Assembly (NCBI RefSeq): GCF_024213375.1
Contig: NZ_JANAVJ010000019.1
Span: forward strand, 22,667-86,666
Source: Paenibacillus sp. MZ04-78.2
GTDB taxonomy: Bacteria; Bacillota; Bacilli; Paenibacillales; NBRC-103111
Length of the DNA: 64,000 bases
Reading direction: 5' to 3'
Shown: positions 35,626 to 44,018 of the stretch, in pieces
How positions within the stretch are numbered: position 1 is the stretch's first letter
How the letters are laid out: every line of letters begins with the position of its first letter
Notes under the pieces: model-generated
The model's database searches: none
What the model was told of the DNA's origin: nothing
The model's input: the letters and a program-made list of their open reading frames with translations, nothing else
Position numbers and translations under genes: made by a program

Positions 35626-37136
35626 AGCTCAAAAAAACGTACCTTATTTCCGGCGCCGTATTGGTCGTTCTGATCGGCGTTTTTATCGCGCGATCCATGT
35701 TTTCCGATTCCGAAACCATATCCGAAGCCGAAGCCCAATCTATGGCGACGTATACCGATTCGCCTTATGGGTATGAGCTGCGCTATCCGAAGCAAATGAA
35801 AGTCGACAAGTCCTTGCCCGGGATCAGAACTCGTTTTTCGGACGAAACGACCCAAATCGACGTGTACTACGACGATTTCAACGGCACCGTGTCCGACGCC
35901 GCCGCTTATATGGGGTACGGCAACAAGTTTATCGAGAATACGAAGGATCATCGCGTGAGCAAGAACGAAACCAAGAAGATCGGCGGCCGGACCGTCCATT
36001 TGCTGAAATGGGAGCGCGATAAGCTCAAGCACGTGGAAAACGACAAACCCTACTATGCAACTGCCGAAATCGTCAAAAACGACAAAGAGGTATACACCAT
36101 CGCGATCAAATCTAGCCAGCCCATCACGAATGACGAGAAGCTCGTAAAATTGTTCCGGGTTATTCCGCCTCAGGGGGACAAGCCGGCGCTTGGCACGGTG
36201 ACGAAGAAGCTGCCGCTCAAAACAAATCAAGAAACGGCGGAAGTGTACCGCAAGCTGTTTATGACGGACGGGCTGAAATGGGGCATTTTCGAGCCGACGG
36301 CTCCAAAAAGAATGGATATTCTTCATTCGCTGGAACAGAAGCTGGACTATAAGTTCAATACGTTGATCCTGTACAAGTCCTTAAACACGGAATTTCCGAT
36401 GGAAGAGTTAAAAAACGCGCAAAATGACAATCGTTTGGTTGAATTGACGATGCAAACGATGCGGTTCGGCGAACCGAACCCCAGCGTGATGTATGACATT
36501 TTGAGCGGAAAATATGACGAGTATTTCACGAAATACGCGCAGGGTCTCAAGGAGTTCGGCCATCCGCTGCTGTTCCGGCTGAACAACGAGATGAACGGGG
36601 ACTGGGTGCCTTATTCCGCCTATCACTACTCCAAAGACCCGGATCTGTATAACGAGGTCTGGAAATATATTTACCGGACCTTCCAGAACCAGGGCGTCGA
36701 TAACCTCCTGTGGGTATGGAACCCGAATCACCTGGACAAGCCTGGATTCAAATGGAATCATTCGCTGCTTTATTATCCAGGCGACGAATTCGTGGACGTG
36801 GTTGGGCTGACCGCCTACAATACCGGCAACTACTATCCAGGCGAGAAGTGGAGCACGTTCGACGAGTTGTATGCGCCTTTGTACGCGGATTACACCAAAT
36901 GGTTCGAACAGCCGCTGATGATCACGGAATTTTCCTCAAGCTCGGTCGGCGGAGATAAAGCCAAATGGGTGGATCAGATGTTCAAGGACATTAAAAAATA
37001 TCCCAAGCTGAAAGCGGCCATCTGGTGGAGCCATACGGATTTCGATAAGGACAACCGTCCGGCCCGCAAGTATAAGCTGGATGAAGCGCCGGAGCTGATC
37101 GAGCAGTTCCGTCAGCATTTGAAGGAATATAAGTAG
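35622..37136 (+). CDS. Membrane-anchored GH26-like glycoside hydrolase
   Basis: 504 residues. N-terminal membrane anchor (YLISGAVLVVLIGVFIARSMF), then a ~130-residue domain (DSPYGYELRYPKQMKVDKS) resembling PsbP-like lipid-linked modules. The C-terminal ~290 residues are GH26-like: FRLNNEMNGDWVPY with the acid/base Glu and LMITEFSSSSVGG with the nucleophile Glu, plus WVWNPNH. GH26 acts on mannans or related beta-glucans; the exact substrate is unknown. Fused anchor and extra domain are not typical. Confidence 0.75.
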   Translation: MKLKKTYLISGAVLVVLIGVFIARSMFSDSETISEAEAQSMATYTDSPYGYELRYPKQMKVDKSLPGIRTRFSDETTQIDVYYDDFNGTVSDAAAYMGYGNKFIENTKDHRVSKNETKKIGGRTVHLLKWERDKLKHVENDKPYYATAEIVKNDKEVYTIAIKSSQPITNDEKLVKLFRVIPPQGDKPALGTVTKKLPLKTNQETAEVYRKLFMTDGLKWGIFEPTAPKRMDILHSLEQKLDYKFNTLILYKSLNTEFPMEELKNAQNDNRLVELTMQTMRFGEPNPSVMYDILSGKYDEYFTKYAQGLKEFGHPLLFRLNNEMNGDWVPYSAYHYSKDPDLYNEVWKYIYRTFQNQGVDNLLWVWNPNHLDKPGFKWNHSLLYYPGDEFVDVVGLTAYNTGNYYPGEKWSTFDELYAPLYADYTKWFEQPLMITEFSSSSVGGDKAKWVDQMFKDIKKYPKLKAAIWWSHTDFDKDNRPARKYKLDEAPELIEQFRQHLKEYK

Positions 37137-37167
37137 CCCCGGAGGCAGCCTCCTGGTTGCCCCGTTT

Positions 37168-37193
37168 GTTTCATCGCTCCCATGCAAGGGTAA
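37168..37193 (+). promoter_or_regulatory. SigB-type promoter for glsB-ytxH
   Basis: GTTTCA at 37168-37173, 14 bp spacer, GGGTAA at 37188-37193. This fits GTTTAA-N12-15-GGGTAT, 48 bases before the glsB ATG. Confidence 0.7.
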
Positions 37194-37240
37194 AAAGAGG
37201 CAGGCCCGTCAGTCCACCTTCCTAAAGGAGCGTGAAGAAG

Positions 37241-37498
37241 ATGATAAGCTTGCTGATTACCTTACTTATGGCGATTGTGATCGGTGCGATCGGGTCCGCC
37301 ATTGCGCCGGGAGCGATGCCGGGAGGCATCATCGGTTCCATGATCGCCGGGTTCGTCGGCGCTTGGCTCGGCTATCTGCTACTCGGTTCCTGGGGACCCG
37401 TCATCGGCGGTTTCGCCGTTGTACCTGCGATTATCGGCGCAGCGTTGTTCGTCCTCCTGCTCGGTCTCGTGGCCAAAGGCCTCAACCGCACAGCGTAA
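37241..37498 (+). CDS. GlsB/YeaQ/YmgE-family membrane protein
   Basis: 85 residues from ATG 37241, with AAAGGAG 10 bases before; a GTG 9 bp upstream is too close to that site. Gly-rich short helices (IAPGAMPGGIIGSMIAGFVGAWLG, ...GPVIGGFAVVPAIIGAALFVLLLGLV) of the transglycosylase-associated, stress-linked family. SigB-like promoter upstream supports a general stress role. Confidence 0.85.
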   Translation: MISLLITLLMAIVIGAIGSAIAPGAMPGGIIGSMIAGFVGAWLGYLLLGSWGPVIGGFAVVPAIIGAALFVLLLGLVAKGLNRTA

Positions 37499-37557
37499 GC
37501 TTCGCGTCGCACCGTCTCTAGCGGATTCCCAATACGAATGCAAAGGAGCGATGAAGC

Positions 37558-37992
37558 ATGACTACGGCAAATACAGCCAATGAAAGCAAAAGCAACCTGC
37601 TGCTCGGAACGTTGATCGGAGGCGCCGCCGGGGCGCTGATTGCCCTCTTGCTGGCGCCGAAATCCGGACGCGAGCTGCGCGGCGACCTGATGGACGCCAT
37701 GCAAACCTTGCAGACCAAAGGCCAGGAGCTGATGGCCGCCTGTAAGGAAAAAGCGACCGACACCGTCGAAGCGGTAAGAGAGCAGGGCAGCCAATTGGCA
37801 GACAAAGCGCACGACATGACTGACCGCGTCGCGGAAGCGTCCCATCAGGCGCTTGATCGTGCCGCCGATGCCACTCAAGAGAAGCTGGAGAAAGCGCAAT
37901 CCGCCGGCCACCGCGCCCTCGATAACGCTCAGGGCACTTCCCACAAGGCGATCGATCAGGCCGACCGCGCGGTAGCTTCCTCCAAAGGATAA
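37558..37992 (+). CDS. ytxH: YtxH-domain general stress protein
   Basis: 144 residues. The YtxH helix (NLLLGTLIGGAAGALIALLLAPKSGRELR) near the N-terminus acts as membrane anchor, then a long charged amphipathic helix with heptad-like repeats (KAHDMTDRVAEASHQALDRAADATQEKLEKAQ). GGAGCGATGAAGC precedes the ATG. Probably in the SigB-driven unit with glsB. In B. subtilis ytxH belongs to the SigB regulon. Confidence 0.85.
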   Translation: MTTANTANESKSNLLLGTLIGGAAGALIALLLAPKSGRELRGDLMDAMQTLQTKGQELMAACKEKATDTVEAVREQGSQLADKAHDMTDRVAEASHQALDRAADATQEKLEKAQSAGHRALDNAQGTSHKAIDQADRAVASSKG

Positions 37993-38002
37993 AGCATTAT
38001 TG

Positions 38003-38047
38003 AAAAAAACCGGTATCTCTGCCTCAGCGCAGACGTACCGGTTTTTT
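38003..38047 (+). terminator. Terminator after ytxH
   Basis: AAAAACCGGTA (38005-38015) pairs with TACCGGTTTTTT (38036-38047), a 20-base loop between. It lies right before the broken PNPOx gene. Confidence 0.85.
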
Positions 38048-38100
38048 CGCGTTGCCGCACCTGCCAGCGCTCCGCCGCCTGTTCGCCTGAAACGGCTGCT

Positions 38101-38634
38101 CGCAAGCAGCGCCTCTTCTTCGTCGGGTCCGCCCCGCTGGAGGCGGAAGGCCATGTAAACCTCTCGCCCAAAGGATACGACGTGTTTCGAATCGTCTCGC
38201 CGACCGCGGTAGGGTATTTGGACTTGACCGGCAGCGGGAATGAAACGAGCGCGCACTAGGAGGAAAACGGCCGGATTACGCTGATGTTCGTTGCGTTCGA
38301 GGGCCCTCCTATGATCTTGAGGCTGTACGGAAAGGGCCGCGTCATCCTTCCCGGGAGCACCGACTGGGAGACGTGGGCGCCCCGCTTCGAGCTGCTTCCC
38401 GGAGCCCGGCAAATTATCGGCGTCGACGTTGACGCCGTGAAAACCTCCTGCGGGTTCAGCGTGCCCTTCTATACGTACGAGCGAGAACGCGATACGCTGC
38501 AGCGTTGGGCCTCGAACAAATGCGACGACGAATTGAACGATTACTGGCGCAGCAAAAACGCTTTGAGCATGGACGGCATCCCGACGCCGCTCGGTCGGCG
38601 GATGGCCGAATCCGCTTCCTTCAAGGACGAATGA
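38101..38634 (+). pseudogene. PNPOx-family FMN protein, N-terminally truncated with nonsense codon
   Basis: Reading from 38101 gives LFFVGSAPLEAEGHVNLSPKGYD ... VGYLDLTGSGNETSAH then TAG, then EENGRITLMFVAFEGPPMILRLYGKGRVILPG and a long normal tail to 38634. The usual family sequence has one residue (often L) where TAG occurs, so one base change (TTG to TAG) would repair it. The first ~20 codons are also missing; the ytxH terminator sits there. A GC-rich pyridoxamine-5-phosphate-oxidase-like FMN protein thus seems dead. Confidence 0.75.
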
Positions 38635-38644
38635 AGCCCAACAA

Positions 38645-38678
38645 CGAAAAAACTCGCCCTTAGCTGCAAAGGGCGAGT
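38645..38678 (-). terminator. Terminator after sigB
   Basis: ACTCGCCCT / AGGGCGAGT, 9 bp perfect, followed on the minus strand by TTTTTTCG; it ends against the sigB stop. Confidence 0.9.
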
Positions 38679-39467
38679 CTATGAACCCAAACCGATATCG
38701 CCGGCTCCCGGCTCGGTAAAATAATGTTTCAGCTTGTCGAGAGCCCGCTTCTGGATGCGCGATACGCTCATCTGCGAAACGCCGAGCCGGTTCGCTATCG
38801 TCCGCTGCGACTGGCCTTCCACATAGGCGAGATGCAGCACCTGCTGCTCCTCCGGCTTTAGATGAACAAGCGCCTCTTGCAAAGCGAGGCGGTTCTCGAC
38901 GCGCAGATAGGCGTCGCTCGGACTGCCGATCACGTCGCCGATCGTCGATCCGTTATCTTCGGTGGATAGCGGAGTATCCAGCGAGACATAGTGATAATAA
39001 TCGCGTCCGGCCAAAATTTCGATCGTTTCCTCGACTGACAGTTCCATTTCCGCGGCGATTTCATCGATATTGGGCGAGCGCTCCAGCTTGACCGTAAGCA
39101 TGTCCACGACCTGCTGAATCTGGTTGCCCTTTTCCTTGATTCGCCTCGGAACCTGGACATACCAGGATTTGTCGCGCAAATAATTTTTCATATGGCCGAT
39201 GACGCTTTTCATCATATAGGCTTCAAACTGCACGCCCATCGACAGATCGAACTGCTTCAGCAGCTTCAATACCGACAGTTGCCCCACTTGAAACAGGTCT
39301 TCGAACAAATCGGGGCGATTGCGTGACATTTTGCCTGCCGCCATCTTGACCATAGGCTCGTACCGCTGCAGCAAAACCGTAGCCGTATCGTTGCAGCCGG
39401 TTTCTTGATATCTTACGATGAGCTCCTCGGCACTCGCATTGGCAAATCGCTCCGAATTCATTTTCAT
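38679..39467 (-). CDS. sigB: RNA polymerase sigma factor SigB (SigF/SigB family)
   Basis: 262 residues. Region 2: PMVKMAAGKMSRNRPDLFEDLFQVGQLSVLKLLKQFD, with QFEAYMMKSVIGHMKNYLRD. Region 3: IQQVVDMLTVKLERSPNIDEIAAEMEL. Region 4 HTH: GQSQRTIANRLGVSQMSVSRIQKRAL. It overlaps rsbW by 4 bp (ATGA). Directs transcription of general stress genes; held by RsbW until RsbV is dephosphorylated. RsbRST are absent here, so another phosphatase, such as the REC-PP2C protein at 57 kb, may supply the signal. Confidence 0.92.
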   Translation of the reverse strand: MKMNSERFANASAEELIVRYQETGCNDTATVLLQRYEPMVKMAAGKMSRNRPDLFEDLFQVGQLSVLKLLKQFDLSMGVQFEAYMMKSVIGHMKNYLRDKSWYVQVPRRIKEKGNQIQQVVDMLTVKLERSPNIDEIAAEMELSVEETIEILAGRDYYHYVSLDTPLSTEDNGSTIGDVIGSPSDAYLRVENRLALQEALVHLKPEEQQVLHLAYVEGQSQRTIANRLGVSQMSVSRIQKRALDKLKHYFTEPGAGDIGLGS

Positions 39468-39913
39468 ACCATTTCCTCACTCCTGCACACCCGCTTGGTC
39501 AGGATGACCTCCGTGCCGATGCCCGTCTTGACCTCGACATCGTCCATGAGCGCCTGCATCAAATAAATCCCGAGGCCTCCCACATGGATGTCGTTGAGCG
39601 ATTTATCGTGCAGCGATCCGGCCCGCCGCGCCTTCTCCGCATAATCGAAGCTCGGTCCCTGATCCATGACCACAATGCGGAGCCCGTCCTCGATTCGCTC
39701 GAAGCGGACCTCCATCAGGCCCGGACTGCCCGGTTCATAAGCATGCACCACCGCATTATTGCACGCTTCGGCGACGGCCACCTTCATATCCTCGATTTCC
39801 TCGTACGAGAAACCGAGCTTGGAGCTGATGCCGTAAAGCGTCAAGCGGACCAAGTCGATAAATTCCGCTTCCGCTGGCACCGTGAGACTAACAACATGGG
39901 ATTCGGGTTTCAT
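39464..39913 (-). CDS. rsbW: Anti-sigma factor / serine kinase RsbW
   Basis: 149 residues. GHKL kinase: N box VAVAEACNNAVVHAY, G1 DQGPSFDYAE, G2 DIHVGGLGIYLMQALMD. It binds SigB or phosphorylates RsbV. The ATP boxes are intact. Starts 20 bp after rsbV. Confidence 0.9.
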   Translation of the reverse strand: MKPESHVVSLTVPAEAEFIDLVRLTLYGISSKLGFSYEEIEDMKVAVAEACNNAVVHAYEPGSPGLMEVRFERIEDGLRIVVMDQGPSFDYAEKARRAGSLHDKSLNDIHVGGLGIYLMQALMDDVEVKTGIGTEVILTKRVCRSEEMV

Positions 39914-39933
39914 ACGGTTTCTTCTTTCCTTTC

Positions 39934-40296
39934 CTATCCGTTAATGAACGCGTCTTGGGACTTCCCGGCGGCCTCATTCGGCTGCAAAAACGGGGTGATG
40001 CCCGTCAGATCGAACAGTCGCTTGATTTTCGGCGGAATCTCCCGCACCTCGAACGGCGCTTTCAGCACGTCTCGGGCTTTTAACACCGATACAATCACAC
40101 CGATGCCGGTGCTGTCAATATATTGCAGGCCGTTCAAGTTCAGCACCAGCTTGCGGCTCGTATCCGCGATGAACGTGTCCAGCGCGCAGCGTAAATCCGA
40201 AACTTTGGACAAATCGAGCTCGCCGTGCAAATAAACGGAATTGGCGTGTTCGGTTCGTTGCGTGTCAACATGAAACGATGGTTGTTTATTCATCAT
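39934..40296 (-). CDS. rsbV: Anti-anti-sigma factor RsbV (STAS)
   Basis: 120 residues from ATG 40296 (the next codon is also ATG). STAS core LHGELDLSKVSDL and the phosphorylation serine in LQYIDSTGIGVIVSVL. Unphosphorylated RsbV takes RsbW away from SigB. A SigB-type promoter lies ahead (40371-40396), giving positive feedback. Confidence 0.9.
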   Translation of the reverse strand: MMNKQPSFHVDTQRTEHANSVYLHGELDLSKVSDLRCALDTFIADTSRKLVLNLNGLQYIDSTGIGVIVSVLKARDVLKAPFEVREIPPKIKRLFDLTGITPFLQPNEAAGKSQDAFING

Positions 40297-40370
40297 ACCC
40301 GCTTGGTTCCTCCCCGGCGCAGCTTGTTTACTCCAAGAGCCGTGCTGCATTCTACGAATTTGTATGATAT

Positions 40371-40396
40371 TTACCCCGGGGCCGGGCGCTTGAAAC
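40371..40396 (-). promoter_or_regulatory. SigB-type promoter for rsbV-rsbW-sigB
   Basis: Minus strand GTTTCA (40391-40396), 14 bp, GGGTAA (40371-40376), ending 74 bp ahead of the rsbV ATG. Confidence 0.75.
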
Positions 40397-40437
40397 AGAG
40401 CGGCCGGAATTTCCTGCCGGTTGGGACCGGACCCGGC

Positions 40438-40902
40438 TCAGGTCTGTTGCGGATAAGCCCGTCGCTCCGCTTGCGGCTTACAGCTGCGAAACGCCTGCCA
40501 TAGCTCGATCGCCACGGGCACCGCCTGCATGACCGTCGCGACCTTATCCCTCTCAGGCCCGCCTCCCTTTACCGCCTCGGTGCGGATGCTCCCCGCTACC
40601 GAGGCAGAGGCTTGCTTGATCGAGGAGGTGATGTCCTGCACCGCATCGCCGATATTTTTGACGGAGCAGACGACCGAATCGATCGAGTGCAGCTTGTTGC
40701 GGACATCGACGGTCACTTCGTTCGTATGCCGCAGCATCTCCGCCGCTTCTTTGCTGATTCCGTTCACCTGCTGCTGCAGCTCCCGGATCGTCTCGTTGGT
40801 CTGCAATAGCACGGTTGACAAGGAACGCAGAGTCATGATCAAAAAGACGACCAGCACCGCGAAGGCCAGCGCAATGACGGCCACACTGATTTCAATAATC
40901 AT
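40438..40902 (-). CDS. DUF948 (YtxG-like) general stress protein
   Basis: 154 residues. N-terminal helix (IIEISVAVIALAFAVLVVFLIMTL), then a DUF948 coiled region (LLQTNETIRELQQQVNGISKEAAEMLRHTNEVTVDV). The family is the ytxG partner of ytxH. Its own SigB-type promoter at 40959-40984 fits. It leads into the rsbV unit. Confidence 0.85.
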   Translation of the reverse strand: MIIEISVAVIALAFAVLVVFLIMTLRSLSTVLLQTNETIRELQQQVNGISKEAAEMLRHTNEVTVDVRNKLHSIDSVVCSVKNIGDAVQDITSSIKQASASVAGSIRTEAVKGGGPERDKVATVMQAVPVAIELWQAFRSCKPQAERRAYPQQT

Positions 40903-40958
40903 TCGTTCATCTCCTCCACTCTTTTGTAAATGCGGTTCGCACCCAGCTTGGAATGTTC

Positions 40959-40984
40959 TTACCCAGCGCGGTCCCGCTTGAAAC
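40959..40984 (-). promoter_or_regulatory. SigB-type promoter for the YtxG-like gene
   Basis: Minus strand GTTTCA (40979-40984), 14 bp, GGGTAA (40959-40964), ending 56 bp ahead of the ATG. Confidence 0.75.
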
Positions 40985-41011
40985 CTGCGGCTCTAAACGG
41001 ACCTTGACCAT

Positions 41012-41038
41012 GTTTCATCCGCCGCCGGGACGGGGTAA
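41012..41038 (+). promoter_or_regulatory. SigB-type promoter for dps
   Basis: GTTTCA (41012-41017), 15 bp, GGGTAA (41033-41038), 46 bp ahead of the dps ATG. It is back-to-back with the promoter at 40959. Confidence 0.7.
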
Positions 41039-41083
41039 GAAGGCTCAGGCAGGACAATCCATGACGAAGCGGAGGGAACCAAC

Positions 41084-41587
41084 ATGGCTAACGTATTGGA
41101 GAAGGAAAAGGAAGCGACATCGGCCAAGAACGCGAAGGATACGAAAAAAGCAAGCGGACTGCACGCGCTCCTGAGTAGGCAGGTCGCCAATTGGGCCGTG
41201 CTTCATATTAAAATTCACCAGCACCATTGGTATGTGAAGGGCCCGAATTTCTATGCGCTGCATGTGAAATTCGAAGAGCTGTACGGAGAAGCGGCCCTGA
41301 CGATGGACCAGCTCGCGGAGCGGCTGCTGTCGGTCGGAGGTCGGCCCGTATCGACGACGAAGGAGATTGCCGCGGCCGCTACGATCAAGGAGCACGAGCC
41401 GTTCGCCTCGGCAAGCGACATGGTGCAGTGCCTGCGCGACGACTTCTCGCTGGTGATCGAAGAAACGGGCGCAGCGATGGAGCTTGCGGAGCAGGAAGGC
41501 GACGAAGGCACCCACGATATGCTGCTGGAGCTGAAGACGCGCCTGGAGAAGCATGTCTGGATGCTGAACGCTTATTTGAATGTATAA
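41084..41587 (+). CDS. dps: Dps-family DNA-protecting ferritin
   Basis: 167 residues, with a charged N-terminal tail (KEKEATSAKNAKDTKKAS) that may touch DNA. Ferritin-like helices follow with HIKIHQHHWYVKGPNFYALHVKFEELY, the ferroxidase His/Glu of Dps, and RPVSTTKEI. It stores iron and protects DNA under oxidative stress. Preceded by a SigB-type promoter and followed by a terminator. Confidence 0.9.
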   Translation: MANVLEKEKEATSAKNAKDTKKASGLHALLSRQVANWAVLHIKIHQHHWYVKGPNFYALHVKFEELYGEAALTMDQLAERLLSVGGRPVSTTKEIAAAATIKEHEPFASASDMVQCLRDDFSLVIEETGAAMELAEQEGDEGTHDMLLELKTRLEKHVWMLNAYLNV

Positions 41588-41594
41588 AAATGGC

Positions 41595-41627
41595 AAGGAC
41601 GGAGGTGTGCAGCCTCCGTCCTTTTTA
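41595..41627 (+). terminator. Terminator after dps
   Basis: AAGGACGGAGG / CCTCCGTCCTT, 11 bp perfect, with TTTTTA after. Confidence 0.92.
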
Positions 41628-41665
41628 TCATGACAGCATGTATAGTTTTCAGCGGAGCTTAAGAC

Positions 41666-41770
41666 CTACGGGGTGGAGATCAGCGGCAGGTACTGGGCCA
41701 GAATGCTCTGGACAAGGCGCAGCCGCTCCTCCTGCGGCATCTCCTGAAAATCGCTTGTTTGCATGTGCAT
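41666..41770 (-). CDS. 34-residue small ORF
   Basis: 34 residues, TSDFQEMPQEERLRLVQSIL plus AQYLPLISTP at the end: one amphipathic helix with acidic start. AAAGGAGCCGTTTCC is well placed before ATG 41770, which is the main support. Not recognised. Confidence 0.5.
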   Translation of the reverse strand: MHMQTSDFQEMPQEERLRLVQSILAQYLPLISTP

Positions 41771-41825
41771 GGAAACGGCTCCTTTTGAGCTTTCCTACCA
41801 TAAATGTGTGCAAAGCAAAGCGTTT

Positions 41826-43154
41826 TTATAAACTATCACGCCGTAAGCCGCTCTTGGCTCCCGCCTCCGCGGGCCGCCATAGCTGCTCAAGCAGCGTGAC
41901 CAGTATCGTCCCGAACAGCAGCGCGTTGCCGAACACGTACGCCAGCATCGGCGGCAGCCCCTGAAAAGCCTCCGCAGGCAAGAACATTAATCCGACGCTG
42001 CATACCAGCGTGATGCCGAAGATCGTCAGCCGACGCAGGTCCAGCGCTTCCTTCGAGATCGACTGCATGGCGATGACGATCATTTGCACGAAGGAAGCAA
42101 GCAGCGCGGCGCTCGCTACCGGCCCGGGAAGCATAGCGACGGCCCGCACCACGGCGGGGACGAAAGAAATCCCCGCGAACAGCAGCGCGGCGACAAGAAA
42201 CGGGCGCAGCCGGGTCTGCTCTGTGATGCGGATAAAGCCCGCCGTGACCGGCAGCGGCACGACGGCAATCGTTGAGAAGAGCGCGGCGATACCGTGGGAC
42301 AAGCCTCCCGCGAAGACACCGCGGTTCAGCGTCCGCTTCGGGTCCCGGACGGGCTCCGGCGGCATCGCATCGCGAACCGCCGTTACGGCGGCGATCGTGT
42401 TGGACAGCAGGATAAACGTGAACAGCGCTGCGGTCAACGCGATTCCCGCATCCCACTGCGGCGCTCCCCAAGCGAAGAGCTCCGGCAGTTGAACCGGCGC
42501 AGCTGCGGCGGCCGGTGATCCGCCGCTGAGGCCGAGCAGGCCGTAACCGGCCCAGCCGGAGATAATGCCGATCATCACGGCATACTGCTTCACCCAACCC
42601 CGGCCTTTGAGGGAAAGCAGGAGCACAAGGCCGAAGATCGCGATGGATACCAGCGCTGTTGCCGGGTCTGGACGAACGGCCGCCCCTTGCAGTCCGAGCA
42701 TGCCCTTCACGAAGACGCCGCTAAGCTGCAAAGCCAGAAGGAACAAAAACGTTCCCGTGACAAGCGGGGTGAACAAAAACAGCAGCTTGTGGACCCAGCC
42801 GGTCAGACCCAGAACGACCAGCAGCAAGGCGGCAATGGCGACGCCTCCCTCGAGCAGCGGCAGCATGTCCCGCGCGCTCCCGCCCTGCTTGACGGCTACG
42901 TCCGCCATGATGACGAAGACGCTGACCCATGAGCCCGCAGGGCCGTCGGCAATCGGGTACCGGTGGCCGATCCAGCCCTGTAGAAACGAGCTGAGGCCGA
43001 CGACCAGAAAGGTCCGCTGCATCAGCGAGGAAATCTCCTCCGGCGACAAATGAAACATACCGCCGATGACAATCGGCAAAGAAATCGAACTCGCAAGCAA
43101 AAACATAAACCACTGCAAGGTGCTCAAGCTGCCGCCCAGGGCAAGCTTTCTCAT
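41826..43154 (-). CDS. NCS2-family nucleobase permease
   Basis: 442 residues from ATG 43154; GGGAGGAAACCGC precedes it. 12-14 membrane helices of the NCS2 type, with IADGPAGSWVSVFVI, LQLSGVFVKGMLGLQG, and LSNTIAAVTAVRDAM in place of the usual signature. It resembles the purine/uracil permease YwdJ. It likely takes up a nucleobase; the exact one is unknown. 30 bp downstream from the ankyrin lipoprotein. Confidence 0.8.
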   Translation of the reverse strand: MRKLALGGSLSTLQWFMFLLASSISLPIVIGGMFHLSPEEISSLMQRTFLVVGLSSFLQGWIGHRYPIADGPAGSWVSVFVIMADVAVKQGGSARDMLPLLEGGVAIAALLLVVLGLTGWVHKLLFLFTPLVTGTFLFLLALQLSGVFVKGMLGLQGAAVRPDPATALVSIAIFGLVLLLSLKGRGWVKQYAVMIGIISGWAGYGLLGLSGGSPAAAAAPVQLPELFAWGAPQWDAGIALTAALFTFILLSNTIAAVTAVRDAMPPEPVRDPKRTLNRGVFAGGLSHGIAALFSTIAVVPLPVTAGFIRITEQTRLRPFLVAALLFAGISFVPAVVRAVAMLPGPVASAALLASFVQMIVIAMQSISKEALDLRRLTIFGITLVCSVGLMFLPAEAFQGLPPMLAYVFGNALLFGTILVTLLEQLWRPAEAGAKSGLRRDSL

Positions 43155-43184
43155 GCGGTTTCCTCCCAGATGCAAAGAAAGGGG

Positions 43185-43892
43185 CTAGCGCGCCCCCGCT
43201 TTCCGTAAAATTTGCTCAATCTCGCCGAACCCGCGCTGCTTCGCATGCGCAAGCGCCGTCACCCCGTCTTTATCCGGGATGTTCACATCCGCCCCATGCT
43301 CCACGAGCAGCCGGACGGCTTGCTGATGCTTCTCGCCCCCGCTGCCGAGCACGACCGCTTCCATCAACGCCGTCCAGCCCAGGTTGTTAATGTGATTGAC
43401 ATCCACTTTGGTCCGCGTCAACAACTCACGGATCACGTCCAAATGCGCGCGTTCGGCTGCGGGGATGAGCGCGGTGCCGCCATACCGGTTCGTCAACTTC
43501 GGGTCGGCCCCCGCCTCGATCGTCAGCTTCAAAATGTCCAGCAAGCCTTCGGCGCCGGCATACAGGAACGGATTGTTCAGCCGGTTGTCGCGTTCGTTGA
43601 CGTCCGCTCCCGCTTCGATCAGCAGTTTCACCGCCTCCGGCTTGTTCGCGTAAGTCGCCGCCATCATCGGCGTGCGGCCCTGCGGGTCCTTCGCGTTTTT
43701 ATCTGCTCCTGCCTTGAGCAGCCTCCGGAGCTCAGCCGTATCTCCGCGCTCCGCGGCGGCAATCAGCGCTTCATTCATCTGCCTCACATCTCCTTTAGGT
43801 TCAACTTGAACGATTCCGGGTGCAGGCGCTTTTGGAGACTCCTCGCAGCCGGTCAGCAGCATGACGGGCAATACCAGATACATCCATCGCAT
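43185..43892 (-). CDS. Ankyrin-repeat lipoprotein
   Basis: 235 residues from ATG 43892 after AGGAGTGGACCG. A lipobox (VMLLTGC) ends the signal peptide. Then ~5 ankyrin repeats: EALIAAAERGDTAELRRLLKAGADKNA, GRTPMMAATYANKPEAVKLLIEAGADVN and so on to IPDKDGVTALAHAKQRGFGEIEQIL. It is an extracytoplasmic scaffold; partner not known. Divergent from a LysR regulator. Confidence 0.85.
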   Translation of the reverse strand: MRWMYLVLPVMLLTGCEESPKAPAPGIVQVEPKGDVRQMNEALIAAAERGDTAELRRLLKAGADKNAKDPQGRTPMMAATYANKPEAVKLLIEAGADVNERDNRLNNPFLYAGAEGLLDILKLTIEAGADPKLTNRYGGTALIPAAERAHLDVIRELLTRTKVDVNHINNLGWTALMEAVVLGSGGEKHQQAVRLLVEHGADVNIPDKDGVTALAHAKQRGFGEIEQILRKAGAR

Positions 43893-44018
43893 CGGTCCAC
43901 TCCTGCCTCCTACTTTGCTTCTCTGCTTTCTTATGCTAACATGAGCTTTACCTATACGAAAAATATTTATATTATTCATTTTCCATATGATCATCATATC
44001 GTTAGGCAGGTGGTTAGG

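Noticed and set aside
43212..44018. 269-codon N-terminal extension of the LysR gene
   Set aside because: The extension is only the complement of the ankyrin gene. The true HTH starts at ATG 44019.
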